Shown here: piece after piece, positions 35,201 to 46,147 of the stretch
Position numbering within the stretch: position 1 is the stretch's first letter
Layout: every line of letters starts with the position of its first letter
The notes under the pieces: generated by a model
The model's database searches: none
The model's input: the letters and a program-made list of their open reading frames with translations, nothing else
What the model was told of the DNA's origin: nothing
Assembly: GCA_018350325.1 (NCBI GenBank)
Contig: JAEVLN010000009.1
Location: forward strand, 2,253,388-2,317,387
DNA from: Globodera rostochiensis
Taxonomy: Eukaryota; Nematoda; Chromadorea; Rhabditida; Heteroderidae
Direction of reading: 5' to 3'
Length of the DNA: 64,000 bases
Translations under genes and position numbers: made by a program

Positions 35201-35749
35201 CCCCCCCCCCATTTAAGCGCCTTTTCCCCAGAGGCGACAAATGGTGTGGACGGACGGCATGGAATATATTTATAACGCTTAAGTTAAAATTAATATTTTC
35301 GATTTTTTTCAGACAAATTTCAGCCGTTAATAAACCTTTTTAGTATTTAAGAAAGTGTTTAATCATTTTTCGATTTCTTTTTTATTTTCTCTAAAATGTC
35401 TGTTTTATTTTGCGCACCCCTGGCCCCCGAGGCGATAATTGATGGGCGCATGGGAAAATTGCTGGCAGGCTATAAATCGGATTGATTGCGCCATTGGCAC
35501 ACATGCAATTTTGTTGGCAAATGGCTTTAACCACCAAGTCCATAAGACTGAGGAATTCTGGCATTTTTGTCCACTCGTCCAAGAAGTGTCCAGATCGAGA
35601 TTCTTGGCATTTAGAGCACTATCAATTTCCCATTTCTAATTTTTGCCGATTATTTAGGGCCTGGATTAGGAAGAATGGATACTTTTTTTGGGTCTGGCCA
35701 ACAAATTTCAAACCCTAATTTAAAAAAATCAAAAGTCGGGTTCAACCCT

Positions 35750-36510
35750 GCCAAATTTTCGAAATTTCTGGGCTTAACCCTCTCCAATTCTCAAAATTTC
35801 CTCTCTAAATTTTCGAAATTTCTGGGCTTAACCCTCTCTAAATTTTCGAAGATTTTCTGGGCTTAACCCTCTCTAAATTCTTGTGGACTTAACCCTCTCT
35901 AATTCTTGAATTTCTCCGCTTAACCCTCTCTAAATTTTCGAAATTTCTGGGCTTAACCCTCTCCAATTCTCAAAATTTCCTCTCTAAATTTTCGAAATTT
36001 TTGGGCTTAACCCTCTCTAAATTTTCGAAATTTTCTGGGCTTAACCCTCTCTACTTGAAATTTCTAGGCTTAACCCTCTCTAAATTCTTGAAATTTCTGG
36101 GCTTAATTGAAATTTTTGGGCTTAACCCTCTCTAAATTCTTGTGGACTTAACCCTCTCTAAATTCATGAATTTCTGGGCTTAACCCTCTCTAATTCTTGA
36201 AATTTCTGGGCTTAACCCTCTCTAAATTTTCGAAGATTTTCTGGGCTTAACCCTCTCTAAATTCTTGTGGACTTAACCCTCTCTAATTCTTGAATTTCTC
36301 CGCTTAACCCTCTCTAAATTTTCGAAATTTTGGGCTTAACCCTCTCTATTTTAAATTTTCTGGGCTTAACCCTCTCTAAATTTTAGAAATTTCTGTGCTT
36401 AACCCTCTCCAAAAATCTTCTCTAAATTTTTGAAATTTCTGGGCTTAACCCTCTCCAAAAACCCTCTCTAAATTTCAAAAATTTCTAGGCTTAACTCTCT
36501 CCTCTTTTGA
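35750..36510. repeat. Satellite-like array of GGCTTAACCCTCTCTAAATT units
   Basis: About 25 irregular units of 25-35 bp built from GGGCTTAACCCTCTCTAAAT and TTTCGAAATTTCT or TTCTTGTGGAC variants. It has higher-order structure: a block of several units near 35770-35930 recurs near 36160-36320. Confidence 0.9.
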
Positions 36511-38161
36511 TCTGTCTGACCCATTGCCTCTGCTGAGAGCACACCTTTTGTCGTGCCTAATTGATCAGCCCATTCCCCAAAGCCGCCACTCATCATCATC
36601 TCGCATCCGTCCGTCCGTCCCCCGAGGGGTACGCATAATTGTGGCGGAAAATTGGATGATGAAAGGGCGGGAAAAAGTTTTTCGCAGAAATATGAATGAA
36701 TAAAAAGAAAAAGATTTCTCAAGGATCATCAATAAGACTTTTAAATTTCAATAATATTTCTTAAAATTGGGTCGTTAGTATTTTAATTATTATTTTTTGA
36801 AATATTTGATTTCTTTGGATTTTTTTTATCCTTTGATTTGGCCTTTTTAACCACCTTTAAAAATTTTATTTAAATTTTGTTTTTAATAGTCATTTACATT
36901 TTTTGTTTTTAAAGAATTCCCTACTTGTCTAACTCCTCTAGAAATTCTTAAAACTTTAAAAATTTTTCGCTTTTGTATTTAGGTCCCAACCAAAATTGTC
37001 ATCACTTTTTCAAATTACCACCAGCAGACAAAACAAATTCATCTTGCCGAAGCGCGCGCTCAAAATGATCTTTGAATTTTGAATTTTTGACAAAGAAAAT
37101 TTGAAAAATTTTCGTGGAAATGAGGGCGCTTGGCCGAGGCTTAGTCGCCCCCCCCCCTCCCCTCCGGTGTTGAAAACAATGGGAAATTCCATTCCAAAAT
37201 GGAACCTGTTCCCCCACTTACTGTTTTGGGGAATGTGCGATGACTCCCTCCCCCCGGGCGATGGGTGATGGGGGGGGGGGGTTGGAAGCCGGTCACAATC
37301 CCCGAAAAAACACAGAGACAATAATCATCGATCACGCGCATCATTTTCCTCCTCCCATTGATGCTGCAACATTTTTCAAGGCTTTTCCGTGCCGAAATTT
37401 TCTGAAAAACTTTTAAAATTTTACAAAATTTATTCCTTTTGACGCCTTGCAAATTTTACAGTATTTAAAAACGTACAAATTTTGTTTATAAGCGCATAAT
37501 TTGATATTAGACCGTTTAAAAGTTATTATCAATTTCAATTACCTTTAAAAAACAAGCCTAAAAATGTTTCGGGTTCCCTAAATTCAGTTTGAATTTTTAT
37601 AAATTTAGTAAAATTTGTCGACTTTTGAGGAATTTGTTGCTTTATGCCCGTTTAGGCCATGCCATATTTGTTCATCTGCTGCCTTCCGCAGCTACACAAA
37701 CTCATCAAATCGTCCTTTAAGCGTAAAGTCCCCCGTATTTTTCTCCAAATTCCGAGATGGAATGCCACACTTTTGTCCTAATTTTAGCTCTGTTTAAGAA
37801 GTCAAATCTGGCAGCTAAAATAATAATTATTGCTTTTGGTCATTTAATTTAAATTTAAAAACAATTTTAGTTTTAATTCACCATACAATTTAAGAAAACT
37901 GCCGGCCGAGATCACTAGCATTGCCCCAAAAATGGGCTTTTGTGTCAGTGTTCGTGCCCTTTTTTTGCTTGACCCGAGAATCCCGGCAAATATTAAAGGC
38001 CTTTTCTCAAATGCTTTTCCGATGCTATAAAAAGGGCCATAATTCGGAGCTTCTCCCCAAATCGATGTTTCTTTTTCTTCGTCTTCTTCTTCTCATCTTC
38101 TCCAAATTTTTTATTGCTTTGTACATTTAATATTTGTGTTACATAAATATTTTGCCGTTTC

Positions 38162-38193
<32 letters not shown>
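38162..38193. repeat. Long poly(C) tract
   Basis: About 30 consecutive C, the longest homopolymer in the window. Its true length may differ from the assembly. Confidence 0.8.
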
Positions 38194-38196
<3 letters not shown>

Positions 38197-40236
38197 CTCC
38201 CGTGGATCCAATTCCAATCTGGCCGTCCAGTCCAGCAGGAAGGCATCCTTAGCGGGCCCTATTTTTGGCATTCGGCCATATACCAACACCAACCAACAAA
38301 TTCCCCTTTTTTGAAGCTTAAATTTCTAATTTTATGCCAATGCTTTAGTGACCTTTTAAATTGTAGAAAATTTGTCTGATTGGAATTTTTTTTGTGTTTG
38401 GACGCTTCTGTTTTTATAGTTTTAAAAAATGTATATAATTTTTGATGCGTGAAAATTTAAAAAATTTTGGAGTAGCCTAAATGAAAATTTGTAAAATTCA
38501 AATTATTCTTTTTTTTCTTGTCAAATGTTTCGGTTTATTTTTATGCGTTGGCACTATTTTTTTTTTATAAAAGGGAATGGCATCGCGGCAAGGCTGATGT
38601 TGGCCAAGAATTAATCCGGGTAATCCCACCACAAAAAGGCACCTGCCATCCAATTTTGTGCTTACAAAATTTGTGCGCATATAAATGGGTTATTCGCGCA
38701 GACAAATTGTGCCCCCCCCCCTCCCCCAAAACATCGCGCGTAACCCCTTAAATAAATGATTTAAATGATTGAATGAATGTGCCAAATTGGACATGGCACC
38801 CAAAAATTGGATGGGGGCTAATCAACGAACGGGGCACATGCCATGATTTGCCTGATTGATGGAGGCAAAGAAGGGGTTTAAAATTGGATGCTCCCAGCAT
38901 GTGCCAAAATATGTATGGTTTACAAATTAGTGGAAATTTTAAAAAAAAATTGGCGTTTTGTCTTTTTATCCCAAGAATTTTTTTAACACAGAATTTTTAT
39001 GTATTTTTAAATCTAAATACGTATTGGAAAGTAAATTGTACTTTTTTAAAACAACTCCCAATTTGTCTTTCCATCCCTCTCAACATTTCGGTACCCAAAC
39101 TCCTCCTCCGATCAATTTGATCGTTTAAAAACCAATTATTTTTGCTCTCGACGGGAGTCAAAAAAAAATTCAGACTCAAATAAATATATAAAATATTTTT
39201 GGTTTTTAATATTTTTGGTTTTTCTTAATTTTTTGTTGTTGAAATCGTCGAGCTTATTGACTATTCCGGCATTTTGTCGACTCGTTGGATCCCAGACCAG
39301 GGGGGCCCAAAGAATATTTTTTATATAAATTATAATCCATGTACAAAACAGCAATTTTAATGCATTAACGGCATATTTTTCGTCCTTATCTTTTGCCGGG
39401 CATTAAAGTGCCCCCCCCCACAACAATTTATGTGTTGTGCTTTATCAGTTCTTAGACGTACATATTTATTATTTTTATTTATTTTCCTCTAAACCCTCCC
39501 AACAAAAAAATAAAATTGATTTCCCCCAAATCGCAACGTTTTCAGCGGCATAAACTCGTCAAACTTTTTTTCTGCACCCTTTTACATAATAATCACGTAA
39601 ATATAATTTGTTTTTTGCATCTATTTTTGCAAAAGTTGTGTAATCTTTTTCTAAAGAATTATATATTTCAAAGAAATGTAAATTAAGGGAGAATAAAAAT
39701 TTTTGCAAAATTAAATATGTACCTAATCATTTTTCAAAAATATCAAAAAATAATTTAATGTCATTTCATTTCACTATTTTTTTCTCATTTTCTACAAAAA
39801 TTAGTGTCCGAATTGTCAGGGTCGAAATTTTCCAAACAAAAAAAATGTCCAACATTTTCGGGCCATCCAAGTTCTAACCCTATTTCCCCCAAGAAATTAG
39901 GCCTCTGTCGGCATAAACATATGTAAATTAAATCATCCATTAATAAATAATAAACATTTCCATAATAATTGTAAAAAAATTTCCAGGAATTTATTTTGTG
40001 AACACTTTAAAACCCCGCGTCACCACCGCCCGCTACTGCCATCATCGGATGACTGTCGTCGTTGTCGTCGTCCCAATCATCAGCAGCAGCAGCAGCAGCA
40101 GCAGCAGAAGGAATTAATTCAAAATCGTCGACTCGTTCATCCATCGTCAATTTATTCGATCAGAGAGTTCCCCCCCCCCCCAAACATCGAACAAAAACAT
40201 TCGTTCACATTCATCCAATTTTGTCGGCAGCCATCG

Positions 40237-41063
40237 ATGTCGGCCAAAAACAGCAGCAGAAACAGCAGCAGCTCATCCGCCGCCGCCGTCGTCGTCCCCT
40301 CCGGCGGCGTGCACAACTCGGCCACAGCAGCAATCAATCCCTCCTGCTCTTCTTCTTCGTCCCCCCAAGCGTCGGCGGCAATGATTGTCCACGTCCCCCC
40401 CGTCCCCGTCCCCGTCAGTGGTCGTCCCCTCCAAATTCCACGGTTTGTTGTGTCACCAGCACCGCCATCAACCCCAAACCGACCTCATCATTCAATCAAT
40501 TTTTTCAATTCAGCGAAAAAAATGGTTGTGTTGGGTTGAAACGATTAAAATTATGTTTTTTTTAATTGGTAAGCAATGTTTTTATGTCACATTCTTGGGC
40601 CTCTGATCATGATCTAACCCGTCATGTTTGTTTGATCGCTGATCATGATCGAATCATGTCTCTGATCAGGCCGCAAAATGATACGGTCGGAGTATATCTT
40701 TGATCATGCATGATCTGGCCCAAGTTTGTGTGATGTCTGATTAGCAAATTTCTGATCAAATCAAAAGGGTAAGGCTGGCGTTGTTTTCGTTTTACATTTT
40801 TGGCATAATCTCTGATCATGATCTAATTAACTAAGTTGTGATTTTAATCTCTGGTAGTTACAACCTTTTGATCACTTTTAAATACATTTTATTTTTAAAA
40901 AAGCTTGAAGAAAACTCCTTTTCATTATTTTTTAGCACTGTGCCTCGCGGCGATAACAGTTCACCGTCCGGGATGCTCACAAGTGGACAGATTTGCTCCC
41001 GTCTCCCAACTACAGCCGCCACATTCATCCACAGACCAATGTATTCAACGATCAAAAACATTA
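40237..41063 (+). CDS. Possible two-exon gene, Ser/Pro-rich
   Basis: A Ser/Ala/Pro-rich frame from ATG 40237 (runs of Ser, then VHVPPVPVPVSGRPL) reaches a possible donor after AAAAAAATG (about 40522). An exon from 40950 (acceptor GATAACAG) reads FTVRDAHKWTDLLPSPNYSR to a stop at 41063 and joins in phase 0. The second exon looks like real protein. The first is low-complexity and could be chance in CAG/GCC-rich DNA. It sits directly upstream of the dystroglycan-like gene, so the 40950 exon could instead belong to a longer form of that gene. Confidence 0.3.
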
Positions 41064-41271
41064 ATTAATTCTGATCAGTTATGATTTGATCAGATAGAGA
41101 GGGCTTCAAGAAAGAGTCTGATCATTTTTGAGAAAGGCTAATTCGATACGCTTTATCTGATCAATTAATGATTAGGATTCGGTCATTCTGATTAAGTTTT
41201 TGATTTGATCTGTAGTAGAATGATCAGAGACGCTTTTAAATTTAATGATCACGCGCTTTCACTGCTACAGA

Positions 41272-43023
41272 ATGCCCCTGCTGTTGATGAGCATGGTGGT
41301 CTTTCTGCTTCAAGCAGTTCATGCAGCACCACCAAACGCTGGGGGCAGGACGTTGCATGTGCCGTACGGTGCTGTTCTCACACTGGATGTTGGGAATGAT
41401 CGGGCGCACAGTCCGACCGGCTTCCCCGGCTGGGCGCGTCTCAACGACAGCTCGGACAAAATGTACGGTATTCCGCAGGCCAACGACGTCGGCGAGTACA
41501 CGATACCGCTTAAAGGTGCACATAAAATTTATTAAAAATTAATTTAATTTAAAATTAAATCGTTTAGAGAGAACTGTCAGAATCGATGTTGGAAGCGAGC
41601 TGAAGCAGCGATGTGAAGAGGGAAGTCCGACAACCTGGTTGGAGATTGTGGACCCTCGACGGCTCGCCGATTTGTCCATGGAAAATCAATTGTAAAATTT
41701 GTTTTTCATAATATTCTAATTTATTTTATTAAATTCTTTCAAAAATATTTTGCAATTAAATTCACAAATTAGAAAATATTCTAAATATTTTGTAAATTTA
41801 AAATTTTTTTTAATTTATCGACTTAATGTAAAATCAATTTTTTCCATAACAAAATTAAGCAACTCTGTGAAAACCCTTCTGGACACGTTGAATGTTCAAC
41901 TGCAGGACGTGCGACTGTTTGCGTTCGATTATCTGGACAAATATCGGACGGTGACCAAGACGGACCACAAGTTGGAGCAGCGTGCGCTCGGCGAGCAGTT
42001 GGTGTTCACGGTGAACATCAGCTGTGGCGTGCTGACCGATCAGGCCATCGACGTGATCAATGCGGCGGCCGAGAATGGCCTCGTTTTTCAGGTCCAACAA
42101 AAATTTAGGGAAAAATTGTTTTTTTTTTTGTTTGTTTTATAAATGCTGTTATTCATGTTTAAAAAGTTTTAGTTTACAAAATTTTAAAAATGAAGCTTTG
42201 AAATTTGGATCACAAAAACCCGAAAAACATTTCTGAACATTTTAAAATTTGTAATTAGAAATTTATGTAACACAAAAAACCAAATTTTTTGATTTTCAAA
42301 ATGAGCATTGGGACAGAGACAAAATTTTGTATGCCGTTTTTTGTCTTTTTTTCCTTATTCATAAAAAACCCTATTTTTGTAGAGAAAACGAAAAAAAAAA
42401 ATGCAAGACTAAGAATAAGATTTTGAGCAACAAATTAGTCGAACATTTTGATTAGTTTTTAGTCTTGGCTAATTAGGCTTTCCTGGCAATGATGCACAAA
42501 TATCCACAGGTTGTCCAAGGATTTTTGACCATCACAGACGACAATGGTCGTCGTCAATTGGAGGCCACTTCGTCGCCCAATCAGCTCGCCGCCGATGACG
42601 ATCAGACGACAACGACAAACGCTACCAATAGCCAAAGCCCCTCAGGCGATGCTTCATCGACTTTCTCAATAGTGCCACTGATCATTTTGGTATTGATCTT
42701 GGCCATTCTTATGCTGACTGGCATCTTCTGGACACTGATCAGACGGGCAAAGTCGGGCAAGGAAAAGCAGCAGTCCGACACCAATGGCAAAGGTGTGCCG
42801 CCAAATTTGGCGTATAATAATTTGCTGGGATAAATTCGCCGTAATTTAATTTAAAAATTTTTTTAAAATAATTAAATTTTTCTCTAAAATTTTAGCGCAA
42901 GGCGGCGCGGGCCATTTATCATCGCCTGCAGGCGATTCGACCACGCCGATGTTGGGCCATAGGGCAAATGGCGACCGAACTGACGGGATGACACCGGAAA
43001 ACGGCGGCGTTACGACGACTTGA
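41272..43023 (+). CDS. Dystroglycan-like single-span membrane protein
   Basis: Exons 41272-41515, 41568-41691, 41860-42091, 42477-42792 and 42896-43023 give 347 residues. A signal peptide (LLLMSMVVFLLQAVHA) is followed by a short cadherin-like dystroglycan (CADG) segment with the hallmark FPGWARL...MYGIPQANDVGEYTI. Next is a region with TWLEIVDPRRLADLS, LLDTLNVQL, LEQRALGEQLVFT and NISCGVL, resembling the Ig/S6-like module of alpha-dystroglycan. A Thr/Asp-rich stem leads to a membrane span at about 263-285 and a basic juxtamembrane RRAKSGKEK. The cytoplasmic tail is short (about 60 residues) and lacks a visible PPxY-type end, unlike vertebrate dystroglycan. Reading through the last donor gives another tail ending AYNNLLG (stop at 42833). 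Its likely role is linking extracellular matrix to the cell surface. Confidence 0.7.
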
Positions 43024-43845
43024 TAGGGGCGCGCTTTGGGACGTTTTTTTTGGCAATTTGTCCAGTGGCATTTTGTCACTGGACAATTGGACAAATTTTG
43101 TGTTGTCCTCAAAATTGATTAACCTCCACTTTAATGGTGTTTTGAAGCTGTCAATCTTTATTAATTGTAAAACAACATTTTATTTATATTTATGGGCAAT
43201 GCCATCCATATTCAAAAATAACAGAAATTATAAAAGTTAATTAATTCGAATGGCAATTTTGAAAATGTTTCAAGAATGGCATGGACTCACTCATTTTTTC
43301 ATCATTCAATCTCTGTGGGACTTTTTCATATACATTATTATTTTTTAATTTAGCATTTATTTCCTCCTCTCTCTAATGGCACATTTTTATTACAGGGATG
43401 AAACCGGATGACAAACAATGACCGGATTTCCGGTATTCTGGCCCAAAAAGTGTCCGGAATCCGGAAAATTCCCGACTTTCTGATTTACCCATGGATTTAA
43501 TCAAGGCTTTTGATCAAAATAAGTCTCTTTAAACATTTTATTTACATTTTATCTGTCAGGCCCTTCGTTGTGACCAGTCAAATTATAATATTCCCTTTTT
43601 TTTAATTGAAATTTCAAATGTTTTAAATGTTTTTGTCACTTTTGTACCCATAAAATCACGATTGGTGGCCAGCCACAGATATTTTCCATAACAAAATAGT
43701 CATTTTGAAGAAATAATTGGCCACCTGTCGTAATAAAACTAAAATTTTGTTCTTCCACTAAATTTCCGCCATTTTAATGGTTTTATTTTGACATTTATAT
43801 ACCTAAAAGAAAATACCTAATCCTCATGCCCTCAATAAAGATTGG
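43024..43845. other. Intergenic
   Basis: AT-rich with no supported gene. An AATAAAG lies at about 43834. A CCGGAT-rich patch near 43400-43480 resembles the interior of the local MITEs. Confidence 0.5.
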
Positions 43846-44360
43846 CACGCACAGAAAGCCCTCAAAACGCAAGAAATTTCGGTTAGGTTAACCGAGACTT
43901 AAACAAAAGAAAACATTACTATGATAGCACAAAGCTTAACCAATTGAAGAGCCACTACAAAAGCATTTACAGAAATAGAATCGATTTGTTAGAATTGATT
44001 TGAAATATAATTGCAAAAGCATACGGTAGATCACACACATCCTAGGATTTATTTTTGTTGTAAAGGTAGACAGAAAGTCCTCAAAACGCGAGAAATTTCG
44101 GTTAGGTTAACCGAGACTTGAACTAGGGTTGAGCCCCGACCCCTCGGGGGGCGGGAAAGTCGGGGTCGGGGTTGGTCGGATTGGCAATGTTCGGGGTCGG
44201 GGACGACCCCATTTTGTGGCTCAGGGTCGGGGGTCGGGGTCGGGGCTTAACCCTAATTTGAACAAAAAAACATTACTATATGATAGCACAAAGCTTAACC
44301 AATTGGTGAGCCACTACAAAAGCATTTACAGAAAAATGCAAAAGCATACAGTAGATCACA
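43846..44360. repeat. Tandem duplication of ~210 bp next to the Cys/Ala-rich gene
   Basis: Copy 1 (about 43855-44065) and copy 2 (about 44073-44360) share TCAAAACGC, GAAATTTCGGTTAGGTTAAC, AGCACAAAGCTTAACCAATT and AGCCACTACAAAAGCATTTA. Copy 2 carries a 132-bp insertion (44124-44255) that copy 1 lacks. The duplication lies immediately 3' of the minus-strand gene at 44400, so it may be transcribed as 3' UTR. Confidence 0.85.
44124..44255. mobile_element. 132-bp hAT-like MITE with an empty-site copy nearby
   Basis: Ends TAGGGTTGAGCCCCGAC and GTCGGGGCTTAACCCTA are inverted. It is flanked by ACTTGAAC (44116-44123) and ATTTGAAC (44256-44263). The tandem copy at 43897-43904 has a single ACTTAAAC and no insert, which proves this is an insertion. 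Confidence 0.85.
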
Positions 44361-44399
44361 ACATCCTTTTTGTTGTAAGGGTAGACATGAACTGCTTCA

Positions 44400-44710
44400 T
44401 CACGCCGTTGGTAACATCAATGCTGCCCAGCAGGCGGCTTGGCATTTTCCGAACGCGACGTTGCACGCGAGCAGTGCCGGTGCCGTGGCAACCGCGGCAG
44501 TGACTGTGCCAAACACTACGCCTGCAGCTGTGTAGCATGTAACAACCAATGTTGCGCAACCAGATTGACAAATGCCATACGCCATTGGACCACCATTGGA
44601 CAAATGGACGACGAGCAGGAGAATAAGCAAAACGGAAAACTGAAAAATGAGTGGCCATGGATGGAGTTTTGACCAAATTTTGAGAACACTTACAGCTTGG
44701 AAGAGGCCAT
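44400..44710 (-). CDS. Small Cys/Ala-rich secreted protein
   Basis: The main exon 44400-44639 encodes a hydrophobic leader (FSVLLILLLVVHLS) followed by a mature region with the regular pattern YGICQSGC, TCYTAAGVVFGTVTAA, LLACNVAFGKCQAAC. I know this pattern from small nematode Cys-rich proteins of unknown function. The only good start is the short exon MASSKL (44694-44710), which ends at GTAAGT in phase 2, while the leader exon needs phase 0. GT-AG splicing would therefore put the main exon out of frame. Either the junction is non-canonical, an upstream in-frame start is used, or one base has been gained or lost. It may be a recent pseudogene. Confidence 0.5.
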
Positions 44711-45943
44711 CGTTGAACACGAATAAAAATGGGAAAGTGACTATATGCAATTTAAGCTTAAATAGTGAATATGGTTTTTTATGCCACGTATAAAATTGGC
44801 ATTTTTTTCCGGACCGCGCGCGAACCAGCCCTTGTCGCAAAAAGTCAATCCCCAAGCCCCTGGGGGGAAAAATTTGCAAAAAGAATACGGACAGCGCGCG
44901 ACTAATGTAATAATATACAAGCTTTGTCTGAACATTTCCGCTCTTCACATTCTTGTTGATGCCAGCCTAAATTGTATATGTGGCATAAAAACAAAATTCA
45001 CTTTCCTTTCATATGAACATTATACAAAATTCCTAATTTTTTTTTTCACAAAAGCTCAATAATTAATTGAAGAGCTTTTTTCGACAAAAAAAATTCCAAT
45101 CAAAGTGCAATTTTTATAATTCATTTGGAGGCACAGAAATTACAAATTAAATTTTTATGTCAAAGATCCAAACATTTGTTTGGTTGGTGCCCTTTTTGAA
45201 ATTGCTTCTGATTTCACTTTGGCATTCTCTTATCCCCCGGCTGCTATTTGCCATTTAATTTTGAGAAGAATTTTCGGATCTTTGAAGACATTTTTGGCAT
45301 AAATGGAACTTGTTGTTACCAACCGGCTTGAGGGTATCAGAAAGCAATTCGTTTTTCATATTTGCCAAAGATGCTGAAAGAATCAACGACCAAAAATTTG
45401 AACAATTTGCTTCCGAATTGTCTATAAAATGCACTCATCATTTCAGCATTTTTCATTAGATTTAATATTATTTTTAAAAATAATAATAAATTTCATTTTA
45501 ATACATAATAATCACAGTGTCTAGACCTCTGCATGCCAAAAACAAAATGCCAAATTTTATTTTCATTTCAAAACCGCCTTGGAGTTTGTAATTGTGCCAA
45601 TAAAACAAAAACAAATAAAACAATTTGAGGGAGGCTCAGACAACTTACATTTAACCAAATCAAATTTATTATTTTGAACATTTCGTTTAAATGTAAATCT
45701 TTAATAAAGGCAATACCAAACCCAAAAAATGTAAATTAAATAATAATTTGCTAAAATTATACTTTTTATATTTATAATATGGCCATTTAATTCGGATTTT
45801 GTGGTTTATTCGACCAAATTAATTCAAAATTCGTTTTCGACCTTTACAATTATAGCGAAATGTAACGTCGTATTGCTGACGCTTAAGTCCTGTCTGCTCA
45901 ATCGGATTAAATTTTGCCAAAAAAAGAAAAAATTTTAGCACTT
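44711..45943. other. Intergenic
   Basis: AT-rich. I see no gene, only open frames of low-complexity composition. Confidence 0.5.
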
Positions 45944-46147
45944 TTAATACGATGAATTGTCGTAGTACTTAGCATCGATGGGGCGGATGGTTACCGGAAT
46001 TTGGCATCCTTTGAACCTCCGGGGCAAAAAGATGACGGGGTCATTGACCACTTTAATATGAAACGGCACAACTCTTCTCAAAAGCGAACAAAATTTTATC
46101 ATTTTTAGCTTAGCTAAGCCGAAACAAATCATTGCGTTTTCAAACAT
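45944..46147 (-). CDS. Small unrecognised open frame
   Basis: 67 codons from ATG 46147. The second half (VVPFHIKVVNDPVIFLPRRF, then CQIPVTIRPIDAKYYD) has balanced, protein-like composition unlike the surrounding AT-rich frames. It may be a terminal exon. I found no partner exon or signal peptide, and I do not recognise it. Confidence 0.35.
   Translation of the reverse strand: MFENAMICFGLAKLKMIKFCSLLRRVVPFHIKVVNDPVIFLPRRFKGCQIPVTIRPIDAKYYDNSSY

Larger units (their letters stand above)
24788..40236. other. 15-kb gene-poor region rich in poly(C/G) tracts
   Basis: I find no exon chain with consistent phase on either strand. The region holds many C or G runs of 8 to more than 25 bases (for example near 26417, 27730, 28240, 29440, 30540, 33250, 34070, 35200, 37150 and 38163). 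It also has CTG/GCC triplet runs (31195-31215, 33360-33390) and several minisatellites listed separately. GC-rich islands near 25360-25700, 26690-26900, 30400-30700 and 33960-34450 give long open frames on both strands because of composition. A gene with very long introns cannot be excluded. Confidence 0.4.

Noticed and set aside
35750..36510. Interstitial telomere or CRISPR-like array
   Set aside because: The unit GGCTTAACCCTCTC is not the TTAGGC telomere repeat, and there is no repeat-spacer structure. The sequence is eukaryotic.
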